Source of the DNA: Scybalomonas sp905214925
GTDB lineage: Bacteria > Bacillota > Clostridia > Lachnospirales > Lachnospiraceae
Reading direction: 5' to 3'
DNA length: 64,000 bases
NCBI GenBank assembly: GCA_905214925.1
Contig: CAJMOB010000006.1
Span: 62,001-126,000, forward strand
Shown here: positions 25,236 to 34,422 of the stretch, piece after piece
Layout of the letters: each line of letters starts with the position of its first letter
Numbering within the stretch: the first letter of the stretch is position 1
Translations under genes and position numbers: made by a program
Notes under the pieces: model-generated
Seen by the model: the letters and a program-made list of their open reading frames with translations, nothing else
What the model was told of the DNA's origin: nothing
Database searches by the model: none

Positions 25236-26333
25236 TTATTCGTCTTCGCTTTTCTTTATGCTAGTATCTTCATGGTACATACTAGCAATTTCATCTTTTA
25301 ATTGTAACAAACAATCTAAAAGTATTGGATTAAATTGACCACATTCCCCATTTAAAATCATCTGAATGGCCGTATCCTCCCCATATGCTTCTTTATACAC
25401 TCGCTTACTTACAAGGGCATCATATACATCAGCAATGGATACAATCTGTCCCCAAATGGAAATTTCATTTCCTTTTAATCCATCTGGATATCCTCTACCG
25501 TCCCACCGTTCATGATGATGACGACAAATATCGTAGGCATATTTATAAATTTCACTATTTCGAATCTCTGGGATACTATCAAGCAATTCACAACCACGAA
25601 TCGTATGTGTTTTCATAATTTCGAACTCTTCTTTTGTCAACTTTCCAGGTTTATTTAAAATTTGATCAGAAATTGCAATTTTCCCAACATCATGCATAAC
25701 AGCTGCATCTTGTATCAATAAGATCTCTTCTTCTGGAATACTATATTCCGGATAGTCGTGGTTAATTTTGTTTAGGAAAATCCCAGTTAATTTTCGAATT
25801 CTTTGAACATGTTCTCCCGATTCACAATGGCGAAATTCAATAGCAGTGGATAACGTGTCAATAATAGAACTATTGAGCTTTTGGATCTTTTTCGCCTGTT
25901 CCTTTAAGGCTTCTTCTTGAATTTCCACAACGTGATTGAGATATTCTCTCTTTTTATAAAGCTCAATGATATTATCAATTCTTCGTCCAATCATCTCTGG
26001 CAGAAATGGTTTACCAATCACATCGACAACACCCATTTCATACCCTCGTCTTAACGCCTCCATAGAATCTTCTGCTGTGATTAAAAACACTGGTATTTTC
26101 TCTAACATTCCCCTTATTTTCATCTCATCTAACAGCATAAATCCATTCATAACTGGCATCCAAAGATCTAATAAAACAGCTCCAATCTCATTTCCATATT
26201 GGACTAATAACTGTAATGCTTGCTCCCCATCTTTCGCTTCTAACGTGTTATATTTGTCCTTAAATACTTCGACTAAAATAGCTCGATTTAACTCAATATC
26301 ATCTACAACTAATATTGTCTGTCTTTCCACCAT
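25236..26333 (-). CDS. Response regulator with HD-GYP domain
   Basis: A 365-residue two-domain protein. Residues 5-120 are a CheY-like receiver with phospho-acceptor Asp in VLLDLWMPVMNG and Lys in VIGKPF. A coiled linker leads to an HD-GYP domain from about 170, with HDVGKIAI, HTIRGCELL, HHERWDGRGYPDGLKG and IADVYDALVSKRVYK. HD-GYP enzymes degrade cyclic di-GMP, and the catalytic residues look intact. No histidine kinase is adjacent. The ATG at 26333 follows AGGAGAGG. With the GGDEF protein near 47 kb it makes cyclic di-GMP signalling plausible in this organism. Confidence 0.92.
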   Translation of the reverse strand: MVERQTILVVDDIELNRAILVEVFKDKYNTLEAKDGEQALQLLVQYGNEIGAVLLDLWMPVMNGFMLLDEMKIRGMLEKIPVFLITAEDSMEALRRGYEMGVVDVIGKPFLPEMIGRRIDNIIELYKKREYLNHVVEIQEEALKEQAKKIQKLNSSIIDTLSTAIEFRHCESGEHVQRIRKLTGIFLNKINHDYPEYSIPEEEILLIQDAAVMHDVGKIAISDQILNKPGKLTKEEFEIMKTHTIRGCELLDSIPEIRNSEIYKYAYDICRHHHERWDGRGYPDGLKGNEISIWGQIVSIADVYDALVSKRVYKEAYGEDTAIQMILNGECGQFNPILLDCLLQLKDEIASMYHEDTSIKKSEDE

Positions 26334-26420
26334 TTTCTTATCCTCTCCTGTCTCTTGAACCATTTTATATCCTTAGATCTCTTTTAGTTTAAGGATACAA
26401 TTTTCGATCCAAAAAATCAA

Positions 26421-26445
26421 TGTATTAAGAAATGATTTCGATACA
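26421..26445 (-). terminator. Probable terminator after the GldFG-type gene
   Basis: Minus-strand stem TGTATCGAAAT / ATTTCTTAATACA with a small loop and bulge, followed by TTGATTTTTT. Confidence 0.55.
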
Positions 26446-26457
26446 CACTCCTCTTTT

Positions 26458-28698
26458 TTATAATCTTCTTCTACGATATGCAACAACGCCCCCGATTGCT
26501 AATACAATCACTGGTACGCCATAAATAGAAGCGGTTGATAACACTTTTTGTGTAAACTCTGTATAAACACCATACTCTGTTGTGATGGATTTGGCCCGAA
26601 CGGAAATTTTGTCTTCTTGTTGATTTAAATAATTGGTTCCATTTAAGAAGAAATTCAAATTGGCATCACCACTATATTGATTGATTTGACTATCCCATTG
26701 ATTCAAACAATAAGTCACTATCATCTGTGGCTCTTCTTCTTTTTCTACTATTGCAGATAAAACAAATGGTCCGTCTTCATCCTCTTTTGCTTTCTTTGTA
26801 ATATCAGACTCTAAGTCTTTCTTTAAATAAGACTTTTCTGTGGAAGAAAGCAAGGCTGTTACTGTATAATCGCTGTCCTCTGTTTCTTCTTGAATTTTTA
26901 ATCCACCAGCCATTGGCAACAGAACAAATAAATTATCATTTTGTAATGGCGTTGTAATCGTATGATATCCGTATTCAGGCACTAAGAATACTGGTTGCCC
27001 TTGCATATAATAATTGGTATCTTGTTCAATGACAACTCCACTGTCTACTGTGATTCCATAAGTTTCTAAAAACTCATTTAAGTTTGGAAGTTCATCAGCC
27101 AATGGATCTAACAACACATAAAGGCGACCACCTTTTTTCATATAAGACTTCAACTGTTTGATTGTATCCTTTGTAAAGTCTTTTTGTGGGCCGTTAATAA
27201 GAAGCATAGATGCATCTTCTGGAACTTTTCCGGCAGTTACTAAATTCAACTCTTCCACTTGATAATTATCATTTTCTAGTTTCGTTGTCACATCACTGCC
27301 AAGACTGATCTCTCCATGACCGACAAGCTCATAGATCATAGGCGCCTCATCACTTGTAACATAATTAATGGCCTCTGTCACTTTTTGCTCAATATTTAAA
27401 GACTCAGGATATTGAGAGCCAGAATAATAGTCATAAGAATAGCTTACAAAATCATTGCTACTCACATATCTTCCTTTCTCTCCACTTGTAACAATAACAC
27501 TACCTTCTGTGGCCGTTTCTCCATCGGATAAATATTTTTTCCCAAAGTTTGGATATTGTTCTAAATCTTTATATTTTAAAGAAACATTTTTAGAAGTCTT
27601 TGCATATTGCTGTAAAATCTTTTTATAAATTAAATTGGCATCACTTTTTGCACTGAGCATATAGATCGTAACTTCTTTATCCAATCCTTGTAAGATTTTC
27701 TTTGTCTGTTTTGAAATCGTATACATCTGATTGCTTGTCACATCATAACTAAAATCCGCTTTTGTAACAACTACATTGGCAACAAGGCAAATAGCAATAA
27801 AAATTCCTGCTAACGACATAGAAACAGCACCTTGTCTTCCCGTTTCCCTTTTAAATACAATAATTGTTAAAAATAAGAAAGCAAGAATAAACGATAAATA
27901 ATAAATAATAGAAGATAAGTTTAAAATACCGCCTGCAAAATCATCAAATCGAGCCAGCACAGAAAACCATGCGATAATCTGGGCAACACCATCTTCATAT
28001 AATTCTGCTTTCCATGCATAAATTCCAAAAATACAAACAACACCAATAGCAAAAACGCATAGAGAAATCCATGTTTTCTTTGATTTTATGTAAAAACAAA
28101 TGGCTACAATAGCAACAACTAACAGTAAAAATACAATCGTATATCTTGGTCTTGATGGAATATTTTGTACCGCATTTTCTGCTAAAAACATAAAAAGGAC
28201 TGCGCCAAAACTTAGAGCTGCTGCAATCATCGGATTATCGGTAATGGAGGATAAGAAAATACCGACTGCAATTAGAGCAGATCCCATTAAAAAATATCCT
28301 AAAAATCCAGTGGCTAATGCTCCATAATTCATCGTTCCAAATAGTCCTGAAATCACTGGGAAAATAGCTGCAATCACAAGCGCAATGGCAAATAACGTTT
28401 CTGCTGCTAAATATTTTCCAATAATCACAAAGGATACTTTAACAGGAGAAGTTAAGAGCAACTGATCTGTCTTTTGCTTCCTCTCTTCTGCCACTAATTT
28501 CATCGTTAAAATTGGAACAACAACAATTAATAAAATAACAATTGACATTAAAACATAATTACTATAATCCATTAATGCATAGGTCAAACAATAATGAGAA
28601 TAATAAATACCACCTGCTGCTACAAAAAATGCAATAAAGACATAGGCAAGCATTGAATGTAAATAAGAAAAAAGTTCTTTTTTATAAAGATTCCACAT
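26458..28698 (-). CDS. ABC-2 permease fused to GldG-like protein
   Basis: A 746-residue fusion. Residues 1-265 are an ABC-2 permease (GldF-like) with six transmembrane helices. Residues 290-715 are a GldG/ABC_transp_aux-type extracytoplasmic domain containing QLKSYMKKGGRLYVLLDPLADELPNLNEF. A last helix (about 720-740) ends in RRRRL. In Bacteroidetes GldF and GldG are separate and used in gliding; Firmicute homologues have unknown substrates, so no motility role is implied. Its stop is followed by a possible terminator, and its start is one base after the stop of the ATPase gene. Confidence 0.85.
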   Translation of the reverse strand: MWNLYKKELFSYLHSMLAYVFIAFFVAAGGIYYSHYCLTYALMDYSNYVLMSIVILLIVVVPILTMKLVAEERKQKTDQLLLTSPVKVSFVIIGKYLAAETLFAIALVIAAIFPVISGLFGTMNYGALATGFLGYFLMGSALIAVGIFLSSITDNPMIAAALSFGAVLFMFLAENAVQNIPSRPRYTIVFLLLVVAIVAICFYIKSKKTWISLCVFAIGVVCIFGIYAWKAELYEDGVAQIIAWFSVLARFDDFAGGILNLSSIIYYLSFILAFLFLTIIVFKRETGRQGAVSMSLAGIFIAICLVANVVVTKADFSYDVTSNQMYTISKQTKKILQGLDKEVTIYMLSAKSDANLIYKKILQQYAKTSKNVSLKYKDLEQYPNFGKKYLSDGETATEGSVIVTSGEKGRYVSSNDFVSYSYDYYSGSQYPESLNIEQKVTEAINYVTSDEAPMIYELVGHGEISLGSDVTTKLENDNYQVEELNLVTAGKVPEDASMLLINGPQKDFTKDTIKQLKSYMKKGGRLYVLLDPLADELPNLNEFLETYGITVDSGVVIEQDTNYYMQGQPVFLVPEYGYHTITTPLQNDNLFVLLPMAGGLKIQEETEDSDYTVTALLSSTEKSYLKKDLESDITKKAKEDEDGPFVLSAIVEKEEEPQMIVTYCLNQWDSQINQYSGDANLNFFLNGTNYLNQQEDKISVRAKSITTEYGVYTEFTQKVLSTASIYGVPVIVLAIGGVVAYRRRRL

Positions 28699-28699
28699 C

Positions 28700-29701
28700 T
28701 TAATTTTCCTCCTGTTTTCCGGTTTCTTCTTGATCTATTTTCTCTTCTTTTTCTTCCATATCGTCTTCTCCTGTTACTTTTAAGAACACTTCTTCTAAGG
28801 ACAGGTTGTCATATGCTAATTGGTATACAGGAAGTTGCTCTTTTGCCATATAAAAGAATAATTTTTTACGAACTTCTTCTTTTTCTTCTTGCTCCCCTAC
28901 CTTTCCAATCACATCGATCAGACCATCTTCTGAAAGTTTTGCTTCAAAAGATAGGAAGAAAGGACAACGTTTTAACACATCATTCACTTGCTCTATTTGT
29001 CCATCAATAAGCATATGAATCTGATTTTTCCCAGAAAACGCATTGGAAAGCCCTTCTGGTGTATCCTGTGCCACTACCGTTCCTTTATCAATAATAATAA
29101 TATGATCACAAATAGCACTGACTTCCGATAAAATATGGGAACTTAAAATAACGGTATGTTCTTTTCCAAGCTCTTTAATAAACTGCCGTATTTCTATCAT
29201 TTGATTTGGATCAAGACCAACGGTTGGTTCATCTAAAATTAAAACAGGAGGATTTCCAAGCAATGCACTTGCAAAACCAACCCTTTGGCGGTATCCTTTT
29301 GACAGATTTTTAATAAGCCTTGTTTTTTTCTCCTGTATAAACAACGCTTCTGTCACTCGTTCAATTTCTTTTTTTTGTTCTTTTACTGGAATTTTCTTTA
29401 AAGAAGCTACAAACTTTAAATATTCCTGCACAGTCATATCCAAATAAAGTGGAGGTATTTCTGGCAAATATCCAATTTGACGTTTTGCCTTTTCTGGATT
29501 TTTTTGAATATCAATGCCCTGAATTCGAACGCTTCCAGAATCGGGAGTCAAATATCCTGTGATGACATTCATTGTCGTTGACTTACCAGCACCATTTGGC
29601 CCGAGCAAACCGACAATCTGCCCTTCCTCCACACGAAAGCTCACATTTTGCACTGCTTTATGAGCTCCATAACTTTTTACTAATTGATCGACTTCAATCA
29701 T
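28700..29701 (-). CDS. ABC transporter ATPase (GldA-like)
   Basis: A 333-residue ATPase with Walker A GPNGAGKST (about 38), signature LSKGYRQRVG (about 135) and Walker B VLILDEPTVGLDP (about 155). The last ~100 residues form an accessory domain ending in a Glu/Lys-rich tail. It is the energy-coupling partner of the adjacent fused ABC-2/GldG protein; the pair is expected to be one exporter complex with an unknown substrate. It is the first gene of the two-gene operon. Confidence 0.9.
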   Translation of the reverse strand: MIEVDQLVKSYGAHKAVQNVSFRVEEGQIVGLLGPNGAGKSTTMNVITGYLTPDSGSVRIQGIDIQKNPEKAKRQIGYLPEIPPLYLDMTVQEYLKFVASLKKIPVKEQKKEIERVTEALFIQEKKTRLIKNLSKGYRQRVGFASALLGNPPVLILDEPTVGLDPNQMIEIRQFIKELGKEHTVILSSHILSEVSAICDHIIIIDKGTVVAQDTPEGLSNAFSGKNQIHMLIDGQIEQVNDVLKRCPFFLSFEAKLSEDGLIDVIGKVGEQEEKEEVRKKLFFYMAKEQLPVYQLAYDNLSLEEVFLKVTGEDDMEEKEEKIDQEETGKQEEN

Positions 29702-29871
29702 GTATTCTCTCTCCTTTTTTCTTTTCTTCTATCCGCTTTTCTCCTCAAAAAGCGAAAGAGACAATCCTCTCTACTATATGAAAAAAATGCGTCCAAATTG
29801 TGAAAAAACTGTGTTATTCACACACTTTTCACAGACATTTCACATTTTCATAAATTTTACTCGATTTTTGA

Positions 29872-29899
29872 TTGACTATGTAGAAAAAAAGTGTATAAT
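29872..29899 (+). promoter_or_regulatory. Promoter of the pot regulator/transport operon
   Basis: TTGACT, 16 nt, TATAAT on the plus strand, about 60 bases before the regulator start. Confidence 0.8.
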
Positions 29900-29908
29900 A
29901 ATTTTGTT

Positions 29909-29948
29909 AGTTTAGAACGACTAAACTTTTAGTTTATTTTTACTAAAA
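29909..29948 (+). promoter_or_regulatory. Two palindromes, likely operator of the pot regulator
   Basis: AGTTTAG-N5-CTAAACT (29909-29927) is followed directly by TTTTAGT-N8-ACTAAAA (29927-29948). Both lie between the -10 box and the ribosome binding site, where a bound repressor would block transcription. Binding by the adjacent HTH-cupin protein is inferred. Confidence 0.65.
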
Positions 29949-29960
29949 AGGAGGACTAGG

Positions 29961-30500
29961 ATGGAAATAGGAAACAAGTTAAAAGAGCTTCGTATTGGAA
30001 AAGGATTAACCCAAGAAGAACTGGCTGATCGGTGTGAGCTATCAAAAGGGTTTATTTCGCAGGTAGAGCGAGATTTAACTTCCCCTTCCATCTCAACTCT
30101 TATCGACATTTTACAGTGTTTAGGAACCGATCTAAAAGATTTCTTTCAAGAAGAAGAAGATCAACAAGTTGTGTTTAAAAAAGAAGATTTCTTTGAAAAA
30201 ACAGATGCTGAACTACACAATACAATTGAATGGATTATTCCAAACGCACAAAAAAATAATATGGAACCAATTTTACTTACATTAGAGCCAGATGGCTCCA
30301 CTTACATTGACGCCCCCCATGAAGGGGAAGAATTTGGCTATGTATTAAAAGGAACTGTTCATATTCATTTAGGTTCTAAAGTCTTTAAAGCGTCAAAAGG
30401 GGAAACCTTTTATTATACCGCGAACAAACAGCACTATCTGACTTGTTCTGGAAAAACTGGGGCAAAAATCCTCTGGGTAAGCACCCCGCCGAATTTTTAA
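29961..30500 (+). CDS. XRE-family regulator with cupin domain (PuuR-like)
   Basis: A 179-residue regulator. Residues 5-60 are an XRE helix-turn-helix (GLTQEELADRCELSKGFISQ) and residues 105-175 a cupin ligand-binding barrel (HEGEEFGYVLKGTVHIHLG). This architecture is that of PuuR and other polyamine-responsive regulators. It is the first gene of a run into potA-potB-potCD (17-base gap to potA), so it probably senses polyamines and controls the operon and itself through the two palindromes upstream. AAGGAGG lies six bases before the ATG. Confidence 0.9.
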   Translation: MEIGNKLKELRIGKGLTQEELADRCELSKGFISQVERDLTSPSISTLIDILQCLGTDLKDFFQEEEDQQVVFKKEDFFEKTDAELHNTIEWIIPNAQKNNMEPILLTLEPDGSTYIDAPHEGEEFGYVLKGTVHIHLGSKVFKASKGETFYYTANKQHYLTCSGKTGAKILWVSTPPNF

Positions 30501-30517
30501 AACTTGGAGGTTAACAA

Positions 30518-31594
30518 ATGGAAAACAACAAATTAATTGATTTCGTTAACATTAGCAAATCTTATCAAGACAATTTAGTTCTTGATGAACTCAATCTGTA
30601 TATTAGGGAAAATGAATTTTTAACATTACTTGGACCGAGTGGTTGTGGAAAAACTACCACCCTTCGTATTTTAGGTGGTTTTGAATCTCCCGATCAAGGT
30701 CGTGTCATTTTTGATGGAAAGGATATTACAAACCTTCCCCCAAATCATCGCCAATTGAACACTGTTTTCCAGAAATATGCTTTATTTTCTCATATGACAA
30801 TTGCAGAAAATATTGCGTTTGGTTTAAAAATTAAGAAAAAAAGTAAAGCTTATATTCAAGATAAAATTAACTATGCATTAAAACTTGTAAACTTAGATGG
30901 TTTTGGCAATCGCTATCCAAACTCTTTAAGTGGTGGACAACAACAGCGTATCGCCATCGCACGCGCCATTGTAAATGAACCAAAAGTTCTTCTTCTTGAT
31001 GAACCCCTTGGAGCTCTTGACTTAAAACTTCGTCAAGATATGCAATATGAGCTCGTTCGTTTAAAAAATGAACTGGGTATCACCTTCGTCTATGTAACCC
31101 ATGATCAAGAAGAGGCACTTACTATGTCGGATACCATCGTTGTTATGAACCAAGGCTATATTCAGCAGATCGGAAGCCCTGAAAAAATCTACAACGAGCC
31201 TGAAAATGCCTTTGTAGCAGACTTTATCGGAGATAGCAATATTATTCCTGGTACTATGATTGAAGACCGTATGGTAGAGATTTTAGGCGCTCGTTTTGAA
31301 TGTGTGGATGAGGGCTTTGGAAGAAACAAACCTGTCGATGTTGTCATCCGCCCAGAAGATGTGGATCTTGTAAAACCAGAAGAAGGTACGATTAAAGGAA
31401 CTGTCACTTCTTTAATTTTTAAGGGCGTTCATTATGAAATGGATGTTATGGCAAATGGCTATGAATGGCTTGTTCATAGTACAGACTTAGTTCCTGTTGG
31501 AACAGAGGTTGGTATCAAAGTCGTCCCATTTGATATTCAAATTATGAATAAACCTGAATCTGAAGATGAGGAGGCTGTGACAATCGATGAATAA
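30518..31594 (+). CDS. potA: Spermidine/putrescine ABC transporter ATPase
   Basis: A 358-residue ATPase that energises polyamine import. Walker A is GPSGCGKTT (about 40), the Q-loop follows, then signature LSGGQQQRIAIARAI (about 138) and Walker B VLLLDEPLGALD (about 160). The C-terminal ~110 residues form the TOBE/OB regulatory domain of the PotA/MalK group. It overlaps potB by 8 bp. The operon holds a regulator and all importer parts. Confidence 0.94.
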   Translation: MENNKLIDFVNISKSYQDNLVLDELNLYIRENEFLTLLGPSGCGKTTTLRILGGFESPDQGRVIFDGKDITNLPPNHRQLNTVFQKYALFSHMTIAENIAFGLKIKKKSKAYIQDKINYALKLVNLDGFGNRYPNSLSGGQQQRIAIARAIVNEPKVLLLDEPLGALDLKLRQDMQYELVRLKNELGITFVYVTHDQEEALTMSDTIVVMNQGYIQQIGSPEKIYNEPENAFVADFIGDSNIIPGTMIEDRMVEILGARFECVDEGFGRNKPVDVVIRPEDVDLVKPEEGTIKGTVTSLIFKGVHYEMDVMANGYEWLVHSTDLVPVGTEVGIKVVPFDIQIMNKPESEDEEAVTIDE

Positions 31595-32405
31595 GAAAAA
31601 ATGGCTTGCAGCTCCTTATTCTATCTGGTCATTAGCTTTTATTCTAATTCCATTAGGAATTATTGTCTATTATGGCTTTACCGATAAAGACGGAGCATTT
31701 ACCCTTTATAATATTATGCAAATCACAAGACCTGAAAATGCGAAAGCCTTAGGTCTTGCCCTTTTGCTCTCTTTGATTGCAACCCTTATTTGCTTAATTC
31801 TTGCCTATCCTTTGGCAATGATTTTATCCAGTATGAATGTCAATCAAACGAGCTTTATCGTTCTTATTTTTATTCTTCCAATGTGGATGAACTTTTTATT
31901 AAGAACACTTGCATGGCAGACGCTTCTTGAAAAAACAGGTGTAATTAACAGTATTTTACACGCCCTTCATCTGCCATCTTTAAATATTATCAATACCCCT
32001 TATGCCATTGTATTAGGTATGGTATATAATTTTTTACCTTTTATGGTATTGCCAATTTATAATGTATTATTAAAACTTGATAAAGACGTTATCAACGCTT
32101 CTAGAGATTTAGGAGCCAACGAAATACAAACATTTACAAAAGTAATTTTCCCACTTAGCATGCCTGGAGTTATCAGTGGAATTATGATGGTTTTCATCCC
32201 ATCTCTCACCACCTTCGTTATCTCTACTATGCTTGGTGGAAGTAAAATTCTTCTCATCGGTAATGTTATCGAACAAGAATTTACCCAAGGAAGCAATTGG
32301 CACGTTGGTTCCGGTCTTTCTCTTGTTTTAATGGTATTTATTTTATTAAGTATGATTGTAATGTTTAAATATGATAAAGACGGAGAAGGAGGAGCTTTAC
32401 TATGA
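31587..32405 (+). CDS. potB: Spermidine/putrescine permease PotB
   Basis: A 272-residue permease with six transmembrane helices. The cytoplasmic coupling (EAA-like) loop reads NASRDLGANEIQTFTKVIFPLSMPGV near residue 180. It pairs with the PotC half of the next protein to form the channel. The start ATG overlaps the end of potA, and the stop overlaps the next start as ATGA. Confidence 0.93.
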   Translation: MNKKKWLAAPYSIWSLAFILIPLGIIVYYGFTDKDGAFTLYNIMQITRPENAKALGLALLLSLIATLICLILAYPLAMILSSMNVNQTSFIVLIFILPMWMNFLLRTLAWQTLLEKTGVINSILHALHLPSLNIINTPYAIVLGMVYNFLPFMVLPIYNVLLKLDKDVINASRDLGANEIQTFTKVIFPLSMPGVISGIMMVFIPSLTTFVISTMLGGSKILLIGNVIEQEFTQGSNWHVGSGLSLVLMVFILLSMIVMFKYDKDGEGGALL

Positions 32406-34300
32406 GAAAATTTATCAAACGATTTTATCTTCTTCTCATTTTCATTTTGCTCTATGCGCCGATTGTCACTTTAGTAGTGCTATCCTTTAACAATTCAAAA
32501 ACTCGTTCCAAATGGGGCGGCTTTACAACAAAGTGGTATCATTCTTTGTTTCAAAATGACCAAATTTTAAATGCCCTTTCTAACACACTGTTAATCGCCG
32601 TATTATCGGCACTCATCGCAACAATTATTGGAACAATTGCAGCAATCGGTATCCATAATATGAAGAGCAAAGGACGTTCCTTTATGATGGGAATTAACAA
32701 TATCCCCATGATGAACTCTGAAATCGTAACTGGTATTTCCTTAATGCTTTTGTTTATCGCCGTTGGAAATATTTACGGGAATATGACTGGAAAAGGTTCT
32801 GTTAGCTTATTCGGATTTACGACAATTTTACTGGCACATATTACGTTCAATATTCCATATGTCGTATTAAGCGTTATGCCAAAGCTTCGCCAAGTAAATC
32901 CAAACACTTATGAAGCAGCCTTAGACCTTGGAGCCTCTCCTCTCTATGCCTACTTTAAGGTTATTATTCCTGATATTTTACCTGGGATTTTATCTGGATT
33001 TTTATTATCCTTTACCCTTTCTTTAGATGATTTTGTTATCACTCATTTTACAAAAGGTGCTGGAGTTGATACTCTATCCACTAAAATCTATACTGAGGTA
33101 AAAAAAGGAATCAAACCAGAGATGTATGCACTGTCCACTTTAATGTTTGGAGCAGTATTACTTCTTTTATTATTTGTAAACTATGCACCAAAGAAAAAAG
33201 AAAGCGCCGATGGACTCCATTTTTCTTCTAAAGCTGGTGTTGCAAAAAAGGTAGTTGCTGTTGCACTTGTAGCAGTCCTTTGTGTTGGCGGATTTTATGC
33301 TTATTCTGGAAGCTCTGCTGCTCACTCCGAACAAGTTATTGTCTATAACTGGGGAGAATACATGGATCCAGAAGTTATTGAGCAGTTCACAAAAGAAACT
33401 GGAATTGAAGTGATTTACGATGAATTTGAAACCAACGAAACTATGTATCCAAAAGTAGAAGCTGGTGCCGTGGCTTACGATCTCGTCTGCCCATCCGACT
33501 ATATGATTAAGCGTATGCTTGACAACGACTTACTAGCGAAAATTAATTTTGACAACGTTCCAAACATAAAAAATATAGGAAAAACATATTTAGAGCAGTC
33601 ACAAGAATTTGATCCAACAAACGAATATTCTGTCCCTTATACATGGGGAACCGTCGGTATTTTATATAATAAGAAAAAAGTAAAAGAACCTGTAGATAGT
33701 TGGTCTATTCTTTGGGATTCCAAATACAAAGATCAAATTCTTATGCAAGATAGTGTCCGAGATGCCTTTGCTGTTGCTTTAAAATCTCTTGGCTATTCTT
33801 TAAATTCTACGGATGAAAAACAACTAGAAGAAGCAAAAGATCTTTTAATCGAGCAAAAACCACTGGTACAAGCCTATGTTATCGATCAAGTCCGTGATAA
33901 AATGATCGGCAATGAAGCGGCTATTGGCGTTATCTATTCTGGTGAAGCAATTTATACCCAAAGAGAAAATCCAGATCTTGAATATGTTATTCCAAAAGAA
34001 GGTTCTAACATTTGGTTTGACTCTTGGGTAATTCCAAAAAATGCTCCAAATAAAGAAAACGCAGAGAAATTCTTAAATTTCTTATGCCGTCCTGATATTG
34101 CTTTAAAGAACTTTGAATATATTACGTATTCTACTCCAAATGAAGCAGCAAGAAAATTAATTAAAGATGATGATATTCGCAATAGTAAAATTGCATTTCC
34201 TGATATCTCTAGCTTAAAAAATTGTGAAACTTTCCAATTTTTAGGCGATGATGCAGATGCACTCTATAATCAACTTTGGAGAGAAGTAAAATCAAAATAA
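32402..34300 (+). CDS. potC-potD: PotC permease fused to PotD substrate-binding protein
   Basis: A 632-residue fusion. Residues 1-265 are PotC with six transmembrane helices and the coupling loop YEAALDLGASPLYAYFKVIIPD. Residues about 280-300 form an extra helix (VAVALVAVLCVGGFYAYSG), and residues 308-632 are a PotD-like polyamine-binding domain (VYNWGEYMDPEVIEQF, LVCPSDYMIKRM, NIWFDSWVIPKNAPN). The binding protein is thus tethered to the permease instead of lipid-anchored. The reading frame runs through without a stop or frameshift, so this is a real fusion. Related PotCD fusions are known in Firmicutes. A terminator follows. Confidence 0.93.
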   Translation: MRKFIKRFYLLLIFILLYAPIVTLVVLSFNNSKTRSKWGGFTTKWYHSLFQNDQILNALSNTLLIAVLSALIATIIGTIAAIGIHNMKSKGRSFMMGINNIPMMNSEIVTGISLMLLFIAVGNIYGNMTGKGSVSLFGFTTILLAHITFNIPYVVLSVMPKLRQVNPNTYEAALDLGASPLYAYFKVIIPDILPGILSGFLLSFTLSLDDFVITHFTKGAGVDTLSTKIYTEVKKGIKPEMYALSTLMFGAVLLLLLFVNYAPKKKESADGLHFSSKAGVAKKVVAVALVAVLCVGGFYAYSGSSAAHSEQVIVYNWGEYMDPEVIEQFTKETGIEVIYDEFETNETMYPKVEAGAVAYDLVCPSDYMIKRMLDNDLLAKINFDNVPNIKNIGKTYLEQSQEFDPTNEYSVPYTWGTVGILYNKKKVKEPVDSWSILWDSKYKDQILMQDSVRDAFAVALKSLGYSLNSTDEKQLEEAKDLLIEQKPLVQAYVIDQVRDKMIGNEAAIGVIYSGEAIYTQRENPDLEYVIPKEGSNIWFDSWVIPKNAPNKENAEKFLNFLCRPDIALKNFEYITYSTPNEAARKLIKDDDIRNSKIAFPDISSLKNCETFQFLGDDADALYNQLWREVKSK

Positions 34301-34307
34301 CTTTTTT

Positions 34308-34356
34308 ATAAGCCCTTTTTATTTGTATCTATTTTTATACAGGTAAAAGGGCTTAT
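34308..34356 (+). terminator. Terminator of the pot operon
   Basis: Stem ATAAGCCCTTTT.. / ..AAAAGGGCTTAT with a second paired segment around the loop, followed by seven T. Confidence 0.85.
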
Positions 34357-34422
34357 TTTTTTCTCATCCTTTTGCAATTTATGGTACAATAAGAATATAC
34401 TTTAACAAAGGAGAGAATCATA

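Noticed and set aside
26458..28698. GldF/GldG homology as evidence of gliding motility
   Set aside because: Firmicute homologues of this ABC system are not tied to gliding, and no other gld gene is present.
29702..29871. Run of overlapping small plus-strand ORFs upstream of the pot promoter
   Set aside because: They extend from the antisense of the ABC ATPase gene into a promoter region and have no ribosome binding site.
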